64,000 bases of DNA from Kutzneria sp. CA-103260 (GCF_018263855.1 NZ_CP073318.1:2170001-2234000); one strand, 5' to 3'. Positions 1 to 9,302 are shown, counted from the stretch's first letter. Notes: generated by a model from the letters alone, not told the origin. Program-made: numbers and translations.

Positions 1-2071
1 GACCTGGTTGTCCGCGGCTCGGGATGCCGCGGCGGACCAGGAAGCGATGGCGTTGTGGCGGGCGGAATTGGCCCGCCTGGAGTCCGTGGAGGACGGACTG
101 TGCTTCGGACGGCTGGACATGCGTGATGGGCGTCGCCTGTACATCGGCCGGCTGGGCCTGTTCCAGGACGAGGACGACGAGCCATTGCTGCTCGATTGGC
201 GAGCACCGGCGGCCCAGCCGTTCTACACCGCGACCATGGCCGACGCGCACGGGGTGCGACGGCGACGCCGCATCACGACCCGACGGCGGGTAGTCCTCGC
301 GCTGGACGACGAACTGCTCGATCCGGACACCGCCGGTGCCGCTGGGGAAGGCGCCCTGCTCGGGGAGGCGGCGTTGGTGGCGGCGCTGACGGCGGATCGA
401 ACCGGTCGAATGCGCGACATCGTGACCACGCTGCAGGCCGAGCAGGACCACATTGTCCGTGACGGATACGCCGGTGTGCTGGTGGTGCAGGGCGGCCCGG
501 GGACTGGCAAGACGGCGGTCGCGCTGCACCGGCTGGCCTACCTGCTGTACACCCGTCCGCACCTGCGCACGCGGGGCGTGTTGATCGTCGGCCCCAGCGA
601 GGTCTTCCTGGACTACATCGGGCAGGTGCTGCCCGGTCTGGGCGAGCACGCCGTGGTGACACGGACTATCCCCCTGCTACGGCCGGACATCCAGATCAGC
701 CGCACGGACCTGCCTGAGATCGCCGAGGCCAAGGGCCGGGCCGACATGGCCGATCGGATCGCGGTCGCGGTGCGGTCGCGGGTGCGCATTCCCGATGAGC
801 CGGTCGCGGTGGAGTTCGAGCAGCAGGTCGTGCGGCTGGATCCGGGTGAGTGCCGCCGCGCTCGGACCATGGCTTCCCGTGCCGGACTGCCGTACAACCA
901 GGCACGGTTGGTGTTCCAGCAACGGATCGTCGACCTGCTCGCACAGCGCCTGATCGACCGGATGGAAGGGGTGGTGTTCACCGATACCGGCCAGGCCCTT
1001 GACGGTGGCAGCGCCGACGGCCGGCTCAGCGCGGCCGACTTGCGTGCGTTGGCCGCCGCGGGTGTGGTGCTCGACCCCGACCGGGACGACGACCGTGACG
1101 GTCCGAAGCGCCTGCTTGACGACGTTGACCTTCGCCGCCTGCGCAGCACCCTGTCGGCCGATGCGGAGGTGTGCCGTGTGCTGGACGAGTTGTGGCCGCC
1201 GCTGACCGCGCGGCAGGTGGTGGCCGATCTGCTCGCCCAGCCAGCGGGGGAGTGGAGTGCGGCGGACATTCCGTTGCTGGACGAGGCCGCCGCGATGCTC
1301 GGCGAGACCAGCGCTGAGGGCGGAGGTGGGGTGATGTTCGGGCACGTGGTCGTCGACGAGGCGCAGGAACTGTCCGCCATGGCCTGGCGGATGGTGATGC
1401 GTCGCTGTCCCACCAGATCGATGACCATCGTCGGAGACCTCGCTCAAACCAGCGATCCGGCCGGTGCCTCGTCATGGGATCGCGCACTGCGGCCACAGGT
1501 GGACGATCGCTGGCGGTTGACCCAGCTCACCATCAACTATCGAACCCCAGCGGAGATCATGGCCGCCACCAGCGACCTGTTCGCCGCGCACCATGCCGAC
1601 CTGCGGCCGCCCCGATCCGTACGCGCCGCCGGTGAATCACCCTGGCGTCAGCACACCACGCTCGCCGAGTTGCCCGACGTCGTCGCCGACATCGCCAGCG
1701 GGCACACCGACGGCCAGTTGGCGATCATCACGGTGCCTTCTCACCTTTCCTTGCTCAGGAAGGCTTTGCGCCTCACCACGCCACCCGCGATCACCGATCC
1801 CGTCGTCATGCTGACGCCAGAGCAGGCCAAAGGGCTGGAATTCGACTCCGTGCTGATCGTCGACCCGGCCGCGATCCTCACCGCTCCCTTGGGCTACAAC
1901 GATCTCTACGTGGCCATGACCCGCGCGACCCGGCGACTGGGGATCGTGCATCCTGGCCCAGCGCCGGCCGAACTGTCGCGGATCCAGGAACGACGTCACT
2001 CCGAGCGGCCATCGAAGCCCCGCCGTCCGCCGTTCGAGGGCACCTCAAGCTCAACTCCGTGCTGCCCATGA
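1..2071 (+). CDS. helR: HelR/HelD-type RNA polymerase recycling ATPase, 5' truncated by window edge
   Basis: UvrD-like superfamily 1 motor of the HelD/HelR class. These proteins pull stalled RNA polymerase off DNA, and some actinobacterial members protect it from rifamycins (family knowledge). The visible frame is open from the window edge. A Walker A motif GGPGTGKT lies near residue 163 of the visible part, an early LLLDWRAP block is typical of HelD proteins, a VVVDEAQELS Walker B lies in the middle, and VAMTRATRRLG is a C-terminal helicase motif. A TTG at position 8 could be read as a start, but the family has an N-terminal coiled coil that is missing here, so the gene very probably begins upstream. 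Confidence 0.85.
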   Translation, partial: TWLSAARDAAADQEAMALWRAELARLESVEDGLCFGRLDMRDGRRLYIGRLGLFQDEDDEPLLLDWRAPAAQPFYTATMADAHGVRRRRRITTRRRVVLALDDELLDPDTAGAAGEGALLGEAALVAALTADRTGRMRDIVTTLQAEQDHIVRDGYAGVLVVQGGPGTGKTAVALHRLAYLLYTRPHLRTRGVLIVGPSEVFLDYIGQVLPGLGEHAVVTRTIPLLRPDIQISRTDLPEIAEAKGRADMADRIAVAVRSRVRIPDEPVAVEFEQQVVRLDPGECRRARTMASRAGLPYNQARLVFQQRIVDLLAQRLIDRMEGVVFTDTGQALDGGSADGRLSAADLRALAAAGVVLDPDRDDDRDGPKRLLDDVDLRRLRSTLSADAEVCRVLDELWPPLTARQVVADLLAQPAGEWSAADIPLLDEAAAMLGETSAEGGGGVMFGHVVVDEAQELSAMAWRMVMRRCPTRSMTIVGDLAQTSDPAGASSWDRALRPQVDDRWRLTQLTINYRTPAEIMAATSDLFAAHHADLRPPRSVRAAGESPWRQHTTLAELPDVVADIASGHTDGQLAIITVPSHLSLLRKALRLTTPPAITDPVVMLTPEQAKGLEFDSVLIVDPAAILTAPLGYNDLYVAMTRATRRLGIVHPGPAPAELSRIQERRHSERPSKPRRPPFEGTSSSTPCCP

Positions 2072-2418
2072 TCGACGTCTTGCGCACCGAAGTGATGTAT
2101 GACCAGGATCGGGATGTGAGCGCTACCGGCACCCCCACCGCTGACCAGGAAACGCGCTACAGCAAGGCGACCGGACCCACGAGAGCGTAGCGCCCGCTGG
2201 AGCCTGCGACACCTGCCCGGCCAGCAACAGGTCCGCCCCGTCCTGGGAGCGTCATTCGGACCGGGCGAGCTCCGGATGCGGGCAACACTTCGGTAGTGGC
2301 TTTGGCGCGCGGCGCTGGGATTGGTGGTATCCGTGAATGATCGTCGCTTGACCGGTCGTCGAGAGCCCGCGTACCGTCGACCCAGATAAGGAAACTTTCT
2401 TAACAAATAGGTGGCGTC
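2072..2418. other. gene-free stretch between helR and a secreted-protein gene
   Basis: No ORF here has coding character. The first part is ordinary GC-rich sequence. The last 40 bases turn AT-rich and hold the candidate operator at 2387-2402 and the promoter of the next gene. Confidence 0.5.
2387..2402. promoter_or_regulatory. imperfect palindrome before secreted-protein gene
   Basis: TAAGGAAACTTTCTTA pairs at 6 of 8 positions and lies 17 bases before the start of the exported protein at 2419. It is AT-rich against a very GC-rich background. It could be an operator or part of the promoter; no regulator can be assigned. Confidence 0.35.
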
Positions 2419-3267
2419 ATGGTCAGGTCGATCACTCGGCGCGCCGTGCTGTCGGCGGCCGCCGGCGCGGCGTCGGCGACAGTGCTGGCCGGTCCCGCGA
2501 CGGCCGCGCCACGCGAGGGCGTTTCGGCTCCCTACGGCCCCTATCCGCCACACCTGCTCGAAGCGGAACGGCTGCTGGGCTACCTCGACCTGCTGCCGTG
2601 GGAGGCGGGCAACAACAAGTACCGGCTGCCCGCGCCGCCCGGCCAGCCCGACGTGCCGGACCAGATGACGTGGGGCGACCCGGGCGACCCGGCGTCCTAT
2701 CGCAACCTCGCCCAGTGCGCGTCGTTCCAGACCGGCATCCTCAAACACTCCTACCCGCAGTGGGCCACGGCGGAGTTCTTCGCCCAGCACTTCGGCTCGC
2801 CCAGCCCGCAAGCCTGGCAGTACCACCGCGTCTTCACCGGACGGCACGGCTCGGCGCCGCACTTCACCCCGGTGCTGACCGTCGACGACCTCCGGGTCGG
2901 TGACCTGATCGCGCTCGACGACCTGACCCGCCAGCCCGGTGACACCGACACCGGCCACATGATGCTGGTGCGCCGCCGCGCCGGCACGTACGACGGGGTG
3001 GGCAACCAGGCCGGCAGCACCCAACACGCTGTCCAAGTGGTGGACTGCACCAAGAATCCACACGGGGTCTACGGCGTTGGCGCCTATTCGTCCTATCCGG
3101 ACAGTCGCATCACCAGCACCAGCGAGTGGTCCGGCGGCGGCTTCGGGCACCTGATGCTGTACGCGGACACGGCCACCGGCGTGTTCACGGGCATCCGCTG
3201 GAGTGTGAACTCGTCGGTGTTCAACCCGGTCACCGAGCGGGCCATCGCCGCCGCGCGCCTCGGCTGA
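2419..3267 (+). CDS. secreted protein, possibly papain-like (NlpC/CHAP) fold
   Basis: 282 residues. The N-terminus has RSITRRAVLSAAAG followed by a hydrophobic run ending AGPATAAP, a twin-arginine-like export signal. The mature part carries AQCASF near residue 98 and a DLRVGDLIALD...GHMMLV segment near 155-185. A Cys early and a GH-hydrophobic strand later recall the Cys/His layout of NlpC/P60 and CHAP enzymes, but the match is by eye and weak. The gene stands alone and is convergent with the hydrolase at 3276. I do not recognise a specific family. Confidence 0.6.
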   Translation: MVRSITRRAVLSAAAGAASATVLAGPATAAPREGVSAPYGPYPPHLLEAERLLGYLDLLPWEAGNNKYRLPAPPGQPDVPDQMTWGDPGDPASYRNLAQCASFQTGILKHSYPQWATAEFFAQHFGSPSPQAWQYHRVFTGRHGSAPHFTPVLTVDDLRVGDLIALDDLTRQPGDTDTGHMMLVRRRAGTYDGVGNQAGSTQHAVQVVDCTKNPHGVYGVGAYSSYPDSRITSTSEWSGGGFGHLMLYADTATGVFTGIRWSVNSSVFNPVTERAIAAARLG

Positions 3268-3275
3268 CCGGCAAT

Positions 3276-4301
3276 TCACGCGATCTCGCGCCACCACCGG
3301 TCCGTGGTGGGCGCGTCGGTGACGGGTTCGCCAGGACGCGGGACGGCTACGCGGACGTCGTGCGCGCTGGCTTCGGCCAGCAGCCGCTCGATCGGCTCGG
3401 ACCAGGAGTGCCCGGCGAGGGCGAAAGTGCCCCAGTGGACCGGGATCAGCAACTCGCCCCGCAACGCGCGGTGCGCGGCAACGCCTTCCTCCGGTGTCAT
3501 GTGGACGTCCGGCCAGAGGTGCGAGTACGCGCCTATCTGGACCAGCGTCACGTCGAACGGACCATGCTGCTGGCCGATCTCCCGGTACCCGTCGAAATAG
3601 CCGGAGTCGCCGGTGTAGAACACCCGGTGCGCCGCGCCGGCCACCACCCAGCCGGCCCACAGGGTACCGTTGCTGCCCGGCCGGACCCGCCCGGAGAAGT
3701 GCCGGGCCGCCGTCGCCGTGAGTGTGAGGCCGGCGACGGTCACCGACTCCGTCCAGTCCACTTCGTCGACGCGGGCGGCCGGGATGCGCCAGCGCGCCAG
3801 GTGCGCCCCGACGCCGAGCGGCACCACGAACCGGATTCTCGGCCACCGGACGGCGATTCTCCTGATGGTCGCCGTGTCGAGGTGGTCGTAGTGGTCGTGG
3901 GAGATGACCACGGCGTCGACCGGCGGCAGGTCGGCCAGTTCGACCGGCACGGGGTGCAGCCGCCGTGGGCCGATCAGCGCGGACGGCGAGACGCGGTTGC
4001 TCCACACCGGATCGAACAGCACGGTGCCGCCGTCGAGTTCCACGAGAACGGTGGAATGTCCGAGCCAGGTTGTTCTGACGCCGGCCGGGGGCGTGGCCAG
4101 GTCGGGGCGGACGAGCGGCACCGGTCCAGCCGGCCGGCGTCTCGCCACGGTGGCCGCCGGGTGGTGGGGCGACGGCACGGGCTGCGCGGGGCCGGCCGGG
4201 TTCTGGAAGGCCCCGTCCCGATAGTTCGGCGAGTGCCGCATCCGCGCCAGCCGGTCGCCGGTCGGGCGACCGCCGAGCGCTGCCGTGCCGATCAACGTCA
4301 T
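3276..4301 (-). CDS. metallo-beta-lactamase-fold hydrolase (UlaG/NAPE-PLD-like)
   Basis: 341 residues from the ATG at 4301, chosen because GGAGGAG stands 6 bases upstream. The open frame reaches 4424 but without a better site. The metal-binding HxHxDH motif is SHDHYDHLD at residues 134-142, with further ligands in the GDSGYFDGY and VHWGTFALAGHSW segments. LGHSTVLVELDG and TILFDPVW-like strands are typical of the UlaG/NAPE-PLD branch, which cleaves phosphodiesters or lactones. There is no signal peptide, so it is probably cytoplasmic. The substrate cannot be told. Confidence 0.85.
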   Translation of the reverse strand: MTLIGTAALGGRPTGDRLARMRHSPNYRDGAFQNPAGPAQPVPSPHHPAATVARRRPAGPVPLVRPDLATPPAGVRTTWLGHSTVLVELDGGTVLFDPVWSNRVSPSALIGPRRLHPVPVELADLPPVDAVVISHDHYDHLDTATIRRIAVRWPRIRFVVPLGVGAHLARWRIPAARVDEVDWTESVTVAGLTLTATAARHFSGRVRPGSNGTLWAGWVVAGAAHRVFYTGDSGYFDGYREIGQQHGPFDVTLVQIGAYSHLWPDVHMTPEEGVAAHRALRGELLIPVHWGTFALAGHSWSEPIERLLAEASAHDVRVAVPRPGEPVTDAPTTDRWWREIA

Positions 4302-4436
4302 GGCTTCTCCTCCGGGTCGTGCACCGCCCGGAATGTGAGCCGTTGACTTCACGAGGCGAGTGACCTGTTTGAAGGCGCAACGATCCGCCGCGGCGCGATG
4401 TTCCCCGGCCGGACGCCCGTTCACCCACAGCCGAAC

Positions 4437-4472
4437 GGGGCCGGGGCGGTTGCCGCAAGCCGCCCCGGCCCC
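4437..4472 (-). terminator. GC-rich hairpin after the small secreted protein
   Basis: A perfect 13-bp stem (4437-4449 pairs with 4460-4472) with a 10-base loop starts 14 bases beyond the stop of the minus-strand gene at 4486. No T-tract follows, which is usual for actinomycete terminators. Confidence 0.7.
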
Positions 4473-4485
4473 GAGACAGGTGGGC

Positions 4486-4917
4486 TCAGCCGTTGAGGGT
4501 GCAGGCGGCGAGGGCGTCCAGGCCGGCGGGCTTGGCGCCGGCGACGCGGCCGATGTCGATGGCGATCCGGTCCAGCACGGCGATCCGCTTGTCCTTGAGC
4601 GGACCCAAAATCGCGTTGTTGACGAAGTTGGGGCCGCCCTGCCCCTGCGAGGTGACGAGCCGCTTGTCGGCCTCGGCGATCTGGGTGTTGAGCAGGTTCA
4701 GGTTCCGGGTCACCTCGGCCTGGGCCGCGGCGGGGATCGCCGGCAGCTTGTCCTGGACGGAGGGGCAGACCACGGTCGGCACGGCCGCGGCCGCGTTCGC
4801 GGTGCCGCCGCCGCTGTTCGTGACGACCACGGCCGCGCCGCCGACAACAGCCGCCGCGCCGAGCAACACGGCGGCCACTCGGACCCTCCGGGGAACCGCC
4901 GCGTAACTGATCCTCAT
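4486..4917 (-). CDS. small exported protein of unknown function
   Basis: 143 residues. Residues 13-33 form a strongly hydrophobic alanine/valine segment behind RRVRV, a signal peptide or membrane anchor, followed by NSGGGTANAAAAVP. The mature part has just two cysteines, one at each end (VVCPSV and AACTLNG), which could form a disulfide, and an amphipathic helical middle (EVTRNLNLLNTQIAEADKRL). That layout is similar to small actinobacterial hemophore-like exported proteins, but I cannot assign it. It is followed by a strong hairpin terminator, so it is probably transcribed alone. Confidence 0.7.
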   Translation of the reverse strand: MRISYAAVPRRVRVAAVLLGAAAVVGGAAVVVTNSGGGTANAAAAVPTVVCPSVQDKLPAIPAAAQAEVTRNLNLLNTQIAEADKRLVTSQGQGGPNFVNNAILGPLKDKRIAVLDRIAIDIGRVAGAKPAGLDALAACTLNG

Positions 4918-5057
4918 TGCCCACTCCCGTCACATTCGCCACGCCCCACCGTCCGGTACGTGGCCGCCGCGGGAGCCGTTCAGCGTTCGACTGATTCGAC
5001 GTTCAATCCCTTGTGGACGGTCGCCCGGTCCGGGTGTCCGGGCCGGGCGACCTGCGG

Positions 5058-6083
5058 TCACGCGGCGGAGCAGGACACCTGCGAGGGGACCGCGGGCGTG
5101 CCGGGATAGTCGGCGGTGAACCCGAACGTCGTGCTGGCGCCGGGCGCGAGCTGGCCGTTCCAGCTGGCGTTGGCGACGGTCGCCAGCGATCCGGACCGGG
5201 AAAGGGCTCCGTTCCAGACGCTGGAGACATTCTCGCCGTCCGGCAGCGTCCAACTCGCGTCCCAGCTGCCGATCGGCGCCGAGGTCGAGTTCGTCACGGT
5301 CACCTGTCCCTGGAAGCCGCCGGCCCAGGAACCGGTGATCGCGTACGTCGCGGTGCACGGCGTGCTGGGCGGCGGTGTCTGGCCACCGCCGATGCCGGTG
5401 ACCTGGCCGTTGCCGCCGTCGAACAGGACGTCCGAACAGCCGTAGAACGTCTCCGTGCTGTCCGACCGGGCCCAGATCGAGTAGATGACGTGAGGCCCGG
5501 TCTTGGCTGCCGGCAGGGTGGCGTTCCAGTAGTAGTAGCTGCTCAGGCTCCCGGGTGATCCCACCGACGGTGGCTGCACCGCGGTGGAGAACGGCATGCT
5601 CTCCAGATCGTTCCAGGTCAGCGGCCGGGTCCGGTCCCAGCCGTCCTTGGTGATGTAGAGCCGGAACGTGCCGGGGTGCGCGGCCCACTTGTTGTACTTG
5701 ACCTGGATGGTCGCCCCGCTGGTCAGGTGGGTGACCGGCCAGTCGTCGCGGGCCAGGTCGAAGCCGGCGAAGTCGTAGTAGTCGCTGTTGCCGCTGCACA
5801 GCTTGCCGTCCGGGATCACCCCGACGGTGCCGCCGTTGGCGGTCCGGTTGCCCACGGCGAACCAGTTGTACAGCGGAGTCGGCCCGCTGTGGGCGATGGC
5901 CGCCTGGCACGCGGGGTTGTGGGGCACGATCTGGCCGGTCGCGGTGATGCCGTCCTCGTAGCAGAGGAAAGTCCTGCTGCCGGCGAACGTCATCGCCCCG
6001 TGGGCCCAGGCGGGCGTGCCGCCCAGGACCAGGGCCGTCACCGCCGCCAGGACGGCGACCAACCACAGTGTCGGTCTTCTCAC
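5058..6083 (-). CDS. AA10 lytic polysaccharide monooxygenase with C-terminal CBM2
   Basis: 341 residues from the GTG at 6083, with AAGGGG 7 bases upstream. The signal peptide ends WA, leaving His28 at the mature N-terminus (HGAMTF); this is the first arm of the copper histidine brace. The second brace histidine is His136 in KWAAHPGTF, and the axial aromatic lies in ETFYGCSDV. A glycine/proline linker (about 230-245) leads to a cellulose-binding CBM2 starting near TYAITGSW. AA10 enzymes cleave cellulose or chitin oxidatively outside the cell. It lies 50 bases downstream of the GH6 gene on the same strand, so the two are very likely co-transcribed for cellulose attack. Confidence 0.93.
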   Translation of the reverse strand: MRRPTLWLVAVLAAVTALVLGGTPAWAHGAMTFAGSRTFLCYEDGITATGQIVPHNPACQAAIAHSGPTPLYNWFAVGNRTANGGTVGVIPDGKLCSGNSDYYDFAGFDLARDDWPVTHLTSGATIQVKYNKWAAHPGTFRLYITKDGWDRTRPLTWNDLESMPFSTAVQPPSVGSPGSLSSYYYWNATLPAAKTGPHVIYSIWARSDSTETFYGCSDVLFDGGNGQVTGIGGGQTPPPSTPCTATYAITGSWAGGFQGQVTVTNSTSAPIGSWDASWTLPDGENVSSVWNGALSRSGSLATVANASWNGQLAPGASTTFGFTADYPGTPAVPSQVSCSAA

Positions 6084-6133
6084 GGTGAACCCCTTCGACG
6101 AGGGGGGACCGCGGCGCGGTCCCCCGGACGAGG

Positions 6134-7510
6134 TCAGGACAGCGCCGGGTAGGCGTTGGCCACGAGCTGCTTGAACTGCGCGGCGAACCACTGGCCGGCC
6201 GGCACGTCGTAGCCGGGGATCGAGCCGGTGGAGTAGGTGCCGCCGTTGCCGTCGGTGTTGGTGCCGGCCGGGTCGCAGTGCGGGTCGCCGTGGGTGTGCG
6301 AGCCGCTGGGGTAGTCGCCGTCGGACTCGCCGGGCGGCTTGATCCAGACGAAGGCGATCACGTGGTCGGCCGTCCCGAACGGCTGCGCCTGCGGACGCGT
6401 GCCGATGCCGGCGCCGTTCTGGTTGCACCAGTCACCGCGGAACGGCCGCTGGTCGATCTTGTTCGCGGCCACGTAGGCGCCCGGCGTGGTCGGCGAGGTG
6501 TCGACCCGGGTTGGCCGGTTCGGCCCGCCCCAGCCGTTGCGGGAGGTGTCGATGAGGAACCCGATCCGACTCGGGAACCCGGTGGAGACGAGCGTGTTGT
6601 ACATCGCGGTGTCGTAGGTGTGCTCGTCGAAGTAGTGGTTCCACTGGTAGAAGTTGGCCGAGAACAGCGGCTGCCCGCCGACCTGGATCCCGCTGTCGGG
6701 CAGGAAGGGCTCGGTGGTCGGCGTGTAGTTGGCGGTGTCGCTGATGAACCCGTCCACGCTGGCGAAGCCGCCGGTGGTGGCCCGGACGACCTTGGCGAAC
6801 TCCTGCCCGGCCGGTCCCATGTTGCTGTCCCAACCGAGCCAGGCCGAGTGGGCGATGTCCAGGTAGTTGTAGACGTTCGGGATCGCGTGCAGCTTGTTCA
6901 GCGTGTACTCGATGCCCTGCTCGTAGAACGGCGTCGCGGTCGAGCAGGCCGGCTTGCTCTGGTTGGTGACCGCGTTGGGCAGCGAGTCGGGTTCGATCAC
7001 CGCGACGACACGCAGGTTGCTGTTGCCGGTGTACTTGGAGCTGCCCAGAGTCGAGGCGATCGGGTCGATGTACTGGGACTCGTAGGTGGTCAGGCCGGCC
7101 GTCGTGGCCGGGATCTCGCCGTTGGACGCGAGTGCGGCGCAGTCGCGGCCAGGCAGGTCGTAGACCACGATCTCGATCACGACCGGGCCCTTCGCCGCCT
7201 GGGCGAGCGCCTTGTCCATGTGCGCCCGCAGGCCCAGTCGGCCGCCGACGCCGCCGATCGCGGCCATGGTGTCCAGCCAGATGCCGGTCTGGTAGTTGGC
7301 GACCGAGGCCTCGGCGGCCGAGCCGTCGGCGTTCGCCTGGGCCTTGACCTCGCTGACGTAGTCGGGATTCAGGTATGAACTCGCGCCCAGATAAGGGTTC
7401 GCCACGTGGCCTGCCAGCGGCGAGGATGTCGCTGTCGCGGGCGCCACCGCGAACAAGCCGATCGTCGTGGCCGCGGCCAGTGCCGCGGCCGCCAGTGGTC
7501 GCAACGTCAT
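6134..7510 (-). CDS. secreted GH6 cellulase (endoglucanase/cellobiohydrolase)
   Basis: 458 residues with a signal peptide ending ATATSS. GH6 hallmarks are clear: YDLPGRDCAA with Asp123, IEPDSLPN with Asp175 (the catalytic acid region), then DTSRNGWGG and FVWIKPPGESDG near the C-terminus. It hydrolyses beta-1,4-glucan by inversion. It has no carbohydrate-binding module of its own, whereas its neighbour the LPMO has one. A GGAGAC ribosome site precedes the ATG. The frames and codon use look intact. Confidence 0.93.
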   Translation of the reverse strand: MTLRPLAAAALAAATTIGLFAVAPATATSSPLAGHVANPYLGASSYLNPDYVSEVKAQANADGSAAEASVANYQTGIWLDTMAAIGGVGGRLGLRAHMDKALAQAAKGPVVIEIVVYDLPGRDCAALASNGEIPATTAGLTTYESQYIDPIASTLGSSKYTGNSNLRVVAVIEPDSLPNAVTNQSKPACSTATPFYEQGIEYTLNKLHAIPNVYNYLDIAHSAWLGWDSNMGPAGQEFAKVVRATTGGFASVDGFISDTANYTPTTEPFLPDSGIQVGGQPLFSANFYQWNHYFDEHTYDTAMYNTLVSTGFPSRIGFLIDTSRNGWGGPNRPTRVDTSPTTPGAYVAANKIDQRPFRGDWCNQNGAGIGTRPQAQPFGTADHVIAFVWIKPPGESDGDYPSGSHTHGDPHCDPAGTNTDGNGGTYSTGSIPGYDVPAGQWFAAQFKQLVANAYPALS

Positions 7511-7521
7511 TCTGGTGTCTC

Positions 7522-7734
7522 CTAGTCAGAAACCGGCAGGGGGAGCCACGTTCGGGAGCAGCCGGGCGAACGCGTCGAACGCCGCGGGGAAGGGAAGGTC
7601 GTGGTGGAGGAGTTGTCGGCGGCGGTGCCCCACGCGTAGTGCCAGGCGAGCAGATACGTGTCCTCATTGGACTTGGAGGTGCCGGTGCCGTGGTCCGCTT
7701 CCAGCCAGAGTGCGAAACGACGTCGTCGTCGCAT
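7522..7734 (-). pseudogene. short ORF with apparent frameshift near 7586-7597
   Basis: An ATG at 7734 has an excellent GGGAGGAG site 8 bases upstream and opens a 70-residue frame. Up to about residue 48 it reads like real protein (NEDTYLLAWHYAWGT), then turns into an Arg/Ser/Pro-rich tail. Shifting the frame by one base within the C-rich run around 7586-7597 gives PAAFDAFARLLPNVAPPAGF and a stop at 7526. This suggests an indel in a once longer or differently ended gene. It sits directly upstream of the GH6 gene. The family is not recognised. Confidence 0.45.
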
Positions 7735-7747
7735 AGGTGTGCTCCTC

Positions 7748-7759
7748 CCGCTCGAGCGG
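7748..7759. promoter_or_regulatory. 12-bp palindrome near the cellulase promoter
   Basis: CCGCTCGAGCGG is perfectly palindromic with a central CG step, as LacI-family operators are. It lies between the LacI-type regulator gene and the cellulase/LPMO genes, just upstream of the short ORF at 7734. It is a candidate site for that regulator; GC richness makes chance occurrence quite possible. Confidence 0.35.
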
Positions 7760-7866
7760 CGGGAGAAATGTAGAGCCCGGCAACATATTCACGTCGCGAC
7801 CGAACCCGAGCTGCTGGCTGGATACCCGCTGACCTGGGCGGACCGGCGTCGTGTCCGATGTATCTT

Positions 7867-8898
7867 TCACGCCGAGGCGCGGAGCACCAGTTCGGTGTCG
7901 AGCACGACGCCGCGCCGCCCGGTCCGACCGCCGACGATCAGGCCGAGCAGATCGCGCGTCATCCGGGCGCCCATCTCCTCGATGGGCTGGCGGACGGTGG
8001 TCAGCGGGGGATCGGTGCGCCGGCCTATGGGCAGGTCGTCGAAACCGACCACGGCGACATCGTCGGGCACGCGGCGGCCGGCTCGCCGAAGCGCGCGAAG
8101 CACTCCGACGGCCATCAGGTCCGAGGCGGTGAAGATGGCGTCCACGTCGGGTCTGCGGTCCAGCAAGCGGGCCGTCGCGTGTTCGCCGGAGGCCTGGCCG
8201 AAGTCGCCGAAGAACACCAGGCCATGGTCGGATCGCTCCGCGTCCGCCATGACCTGCCGGTAGCCGGCGAGGCGGTCCATTCCCGCGGCCATGTCTCGGG
8301 GTCCCGCCACGGTGGCGATCGCGGAGCGCCCGCTGTCGATGAGGTGTCGAACGGCTCGCGCGGCCCCGCCGTGGTTGTCCGCGTCGACGTAGGAGACCTC
8401 GTATTCCTTCTCCCCGAAGACCGGCCGGCCGCCGACGACCACGGGGACGCCGATTCGATCGAGGTCCAGCGGGCTGCGTCCGTGCATGCTCACGAACAAC
8501 GCGCCGTCGACATGGCCGCTGCCCAGGAAGTGCATCGCGGGCGCCTGACAGTCCTTTGTGGACGGCACGGTGAGCAGGACGAGCTGTAGGCCGGCCGCGG
8601 TGACCTCGCGACTCACCCCGACCACGATCCGCGCGAAGTACGGATCGGAGAACAGCCGCAGCCCTTCCTCGCACACCACGAACGCGATCGAGCGGCTGAG
8701 CTTCTGGGTGGCGGACCGGGCGGCGCGCTGGCGTTCGTAGCCGAGTGCGGCCATCGCGGACTCGACCTGTCTGCGTGTCTCGGGACGCACCCGCGGATAG
8801 CCGTTGAGCACACGGGACGCGGTCGCGCAGGACACCCCGGCCGCTCGCGCGACGTCGGCGAGCGTCGGGCGCGCCGGGCGGAAATCGACAGCGGTCAC
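7867..8898 (-). CDS. LacI-family transcriptional regulator
   Basis: About 343 residues. The N-terminal helix-turn-helix PTLADVARAAGVSCATASRVLNG is followed by the YPRVRPETR hinge and a periplasmic-binding-protein-like sugar domain (IAFVVCEEG...GVPVVVGGRPVF...VVGFDDLPIG). The GTG at 8898 overlaps the stop of the preceding small ORF as GTGA and has GGGG upstream. An ATG at 8910 is the alternative but has no ribosome site. Such regulators sense oligosaccharides, so control of the GH6/LPMO genes downstream is a reasonable inference. Confidence 0.88.
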   Translation of the reverse strand: MTAVDFRPARPTLADVARAAGVSCATASRVLNGYPRVRPETRRQVESAMAALGYERQRAARSATQKLSRSIAFVVCEEGLRLFSDPYFARIVVGVSREVTAAGLQLVLLTVPSTKDCQAPAMHFLGSGHVDGALFVSMHGRSPLDLDRIGVPVVVGGRPVFGEKEYEVSYVDADNHGGAARAVRHLIDSGRSAIATVAGPRDMAAGMDRLAGYRQVMADAERSDHGLVFFGDFGQASGEHATARLLDRRPDVDAIFTASDLMAVGVLRALRRAGRRVPDDVAVVGFDDLPIGRRTDPPLTTVRQPIEEMGARMTRDLLGLIVGGRTGRRGVVLDTELVLRASA

Positions 8899-9194
8899 GC
8901 TGCACCCCATACGACGACATTGTCCAGCGGAGGGACGTACCTGACCTCAGTGTTACCGCAAACATATGCCGGGGGCAAGGAAGCCGTGTTCACCCACGAT
9001 GTCGTGTAAGCGACCGCCGTGTACGCGGGGCCGCAGCCGTTGGCGCAGGGGGAAGGCAGTGCGAACCGACAGATTCGATTGCCCGCGAGCGGTGCGTCCG
9101 CCGCGTCGGTGACCCTGATCTGACACTGGGTTCCCCGCGACGACACCGTGCCGGTGGGACCGATCTGGTAGTCCTCGCCCATGGTGGAGCCCAT
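8895..9194 (-). CDS. hypothetical protein, possibly the tail of a degraded secreted protein
   Basis: 99 residues from the ATG at 9194. The same frame is open back to the stop codon of the peptidase gene at 9303, so up to 136 codons are free of stops. The text is protein-like and cysteine-bearing (CQIRVTDAADAPLAGNRICRF, CANGCGPAYTAV, PAYVCGNTEV), resembling an extracellular beta-rich domain without a signal peptide. Its TGA overlaps the LacI start as GTGA, which favours real translation. I do not recognise a family. It could be the 3' remnant of a larger gene. Confidence 0.45.
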   Translation of the reverse strand: MGSTMGEDYQIGPTGTVSSRGTQCQIRVTDAADAPLAGNRICRFALPSPCANGCGPAYTAVAYTTSWVNTASLPPAYVCGNTEVRYVPPLDNVVVWGAA

Positions 9195-9302
9195 GGTCGC
9201 GGCCTGCCCTGCGCCGTTCGGGTAGTACTGGACGCCGTGTATTCCGTTCGGCAGGTGGGAAATCGGGACGACGGCCCAATACGGCTGCGCTGACTGGACG
9301 AA

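Noticed and set aside
1996..4458. 820-codon minus-strand frame
   Set aside because: Covers a secreted-protein gene in antisense and the MBL gene in another frame; Arg/Gly/Pro-rich shadow.
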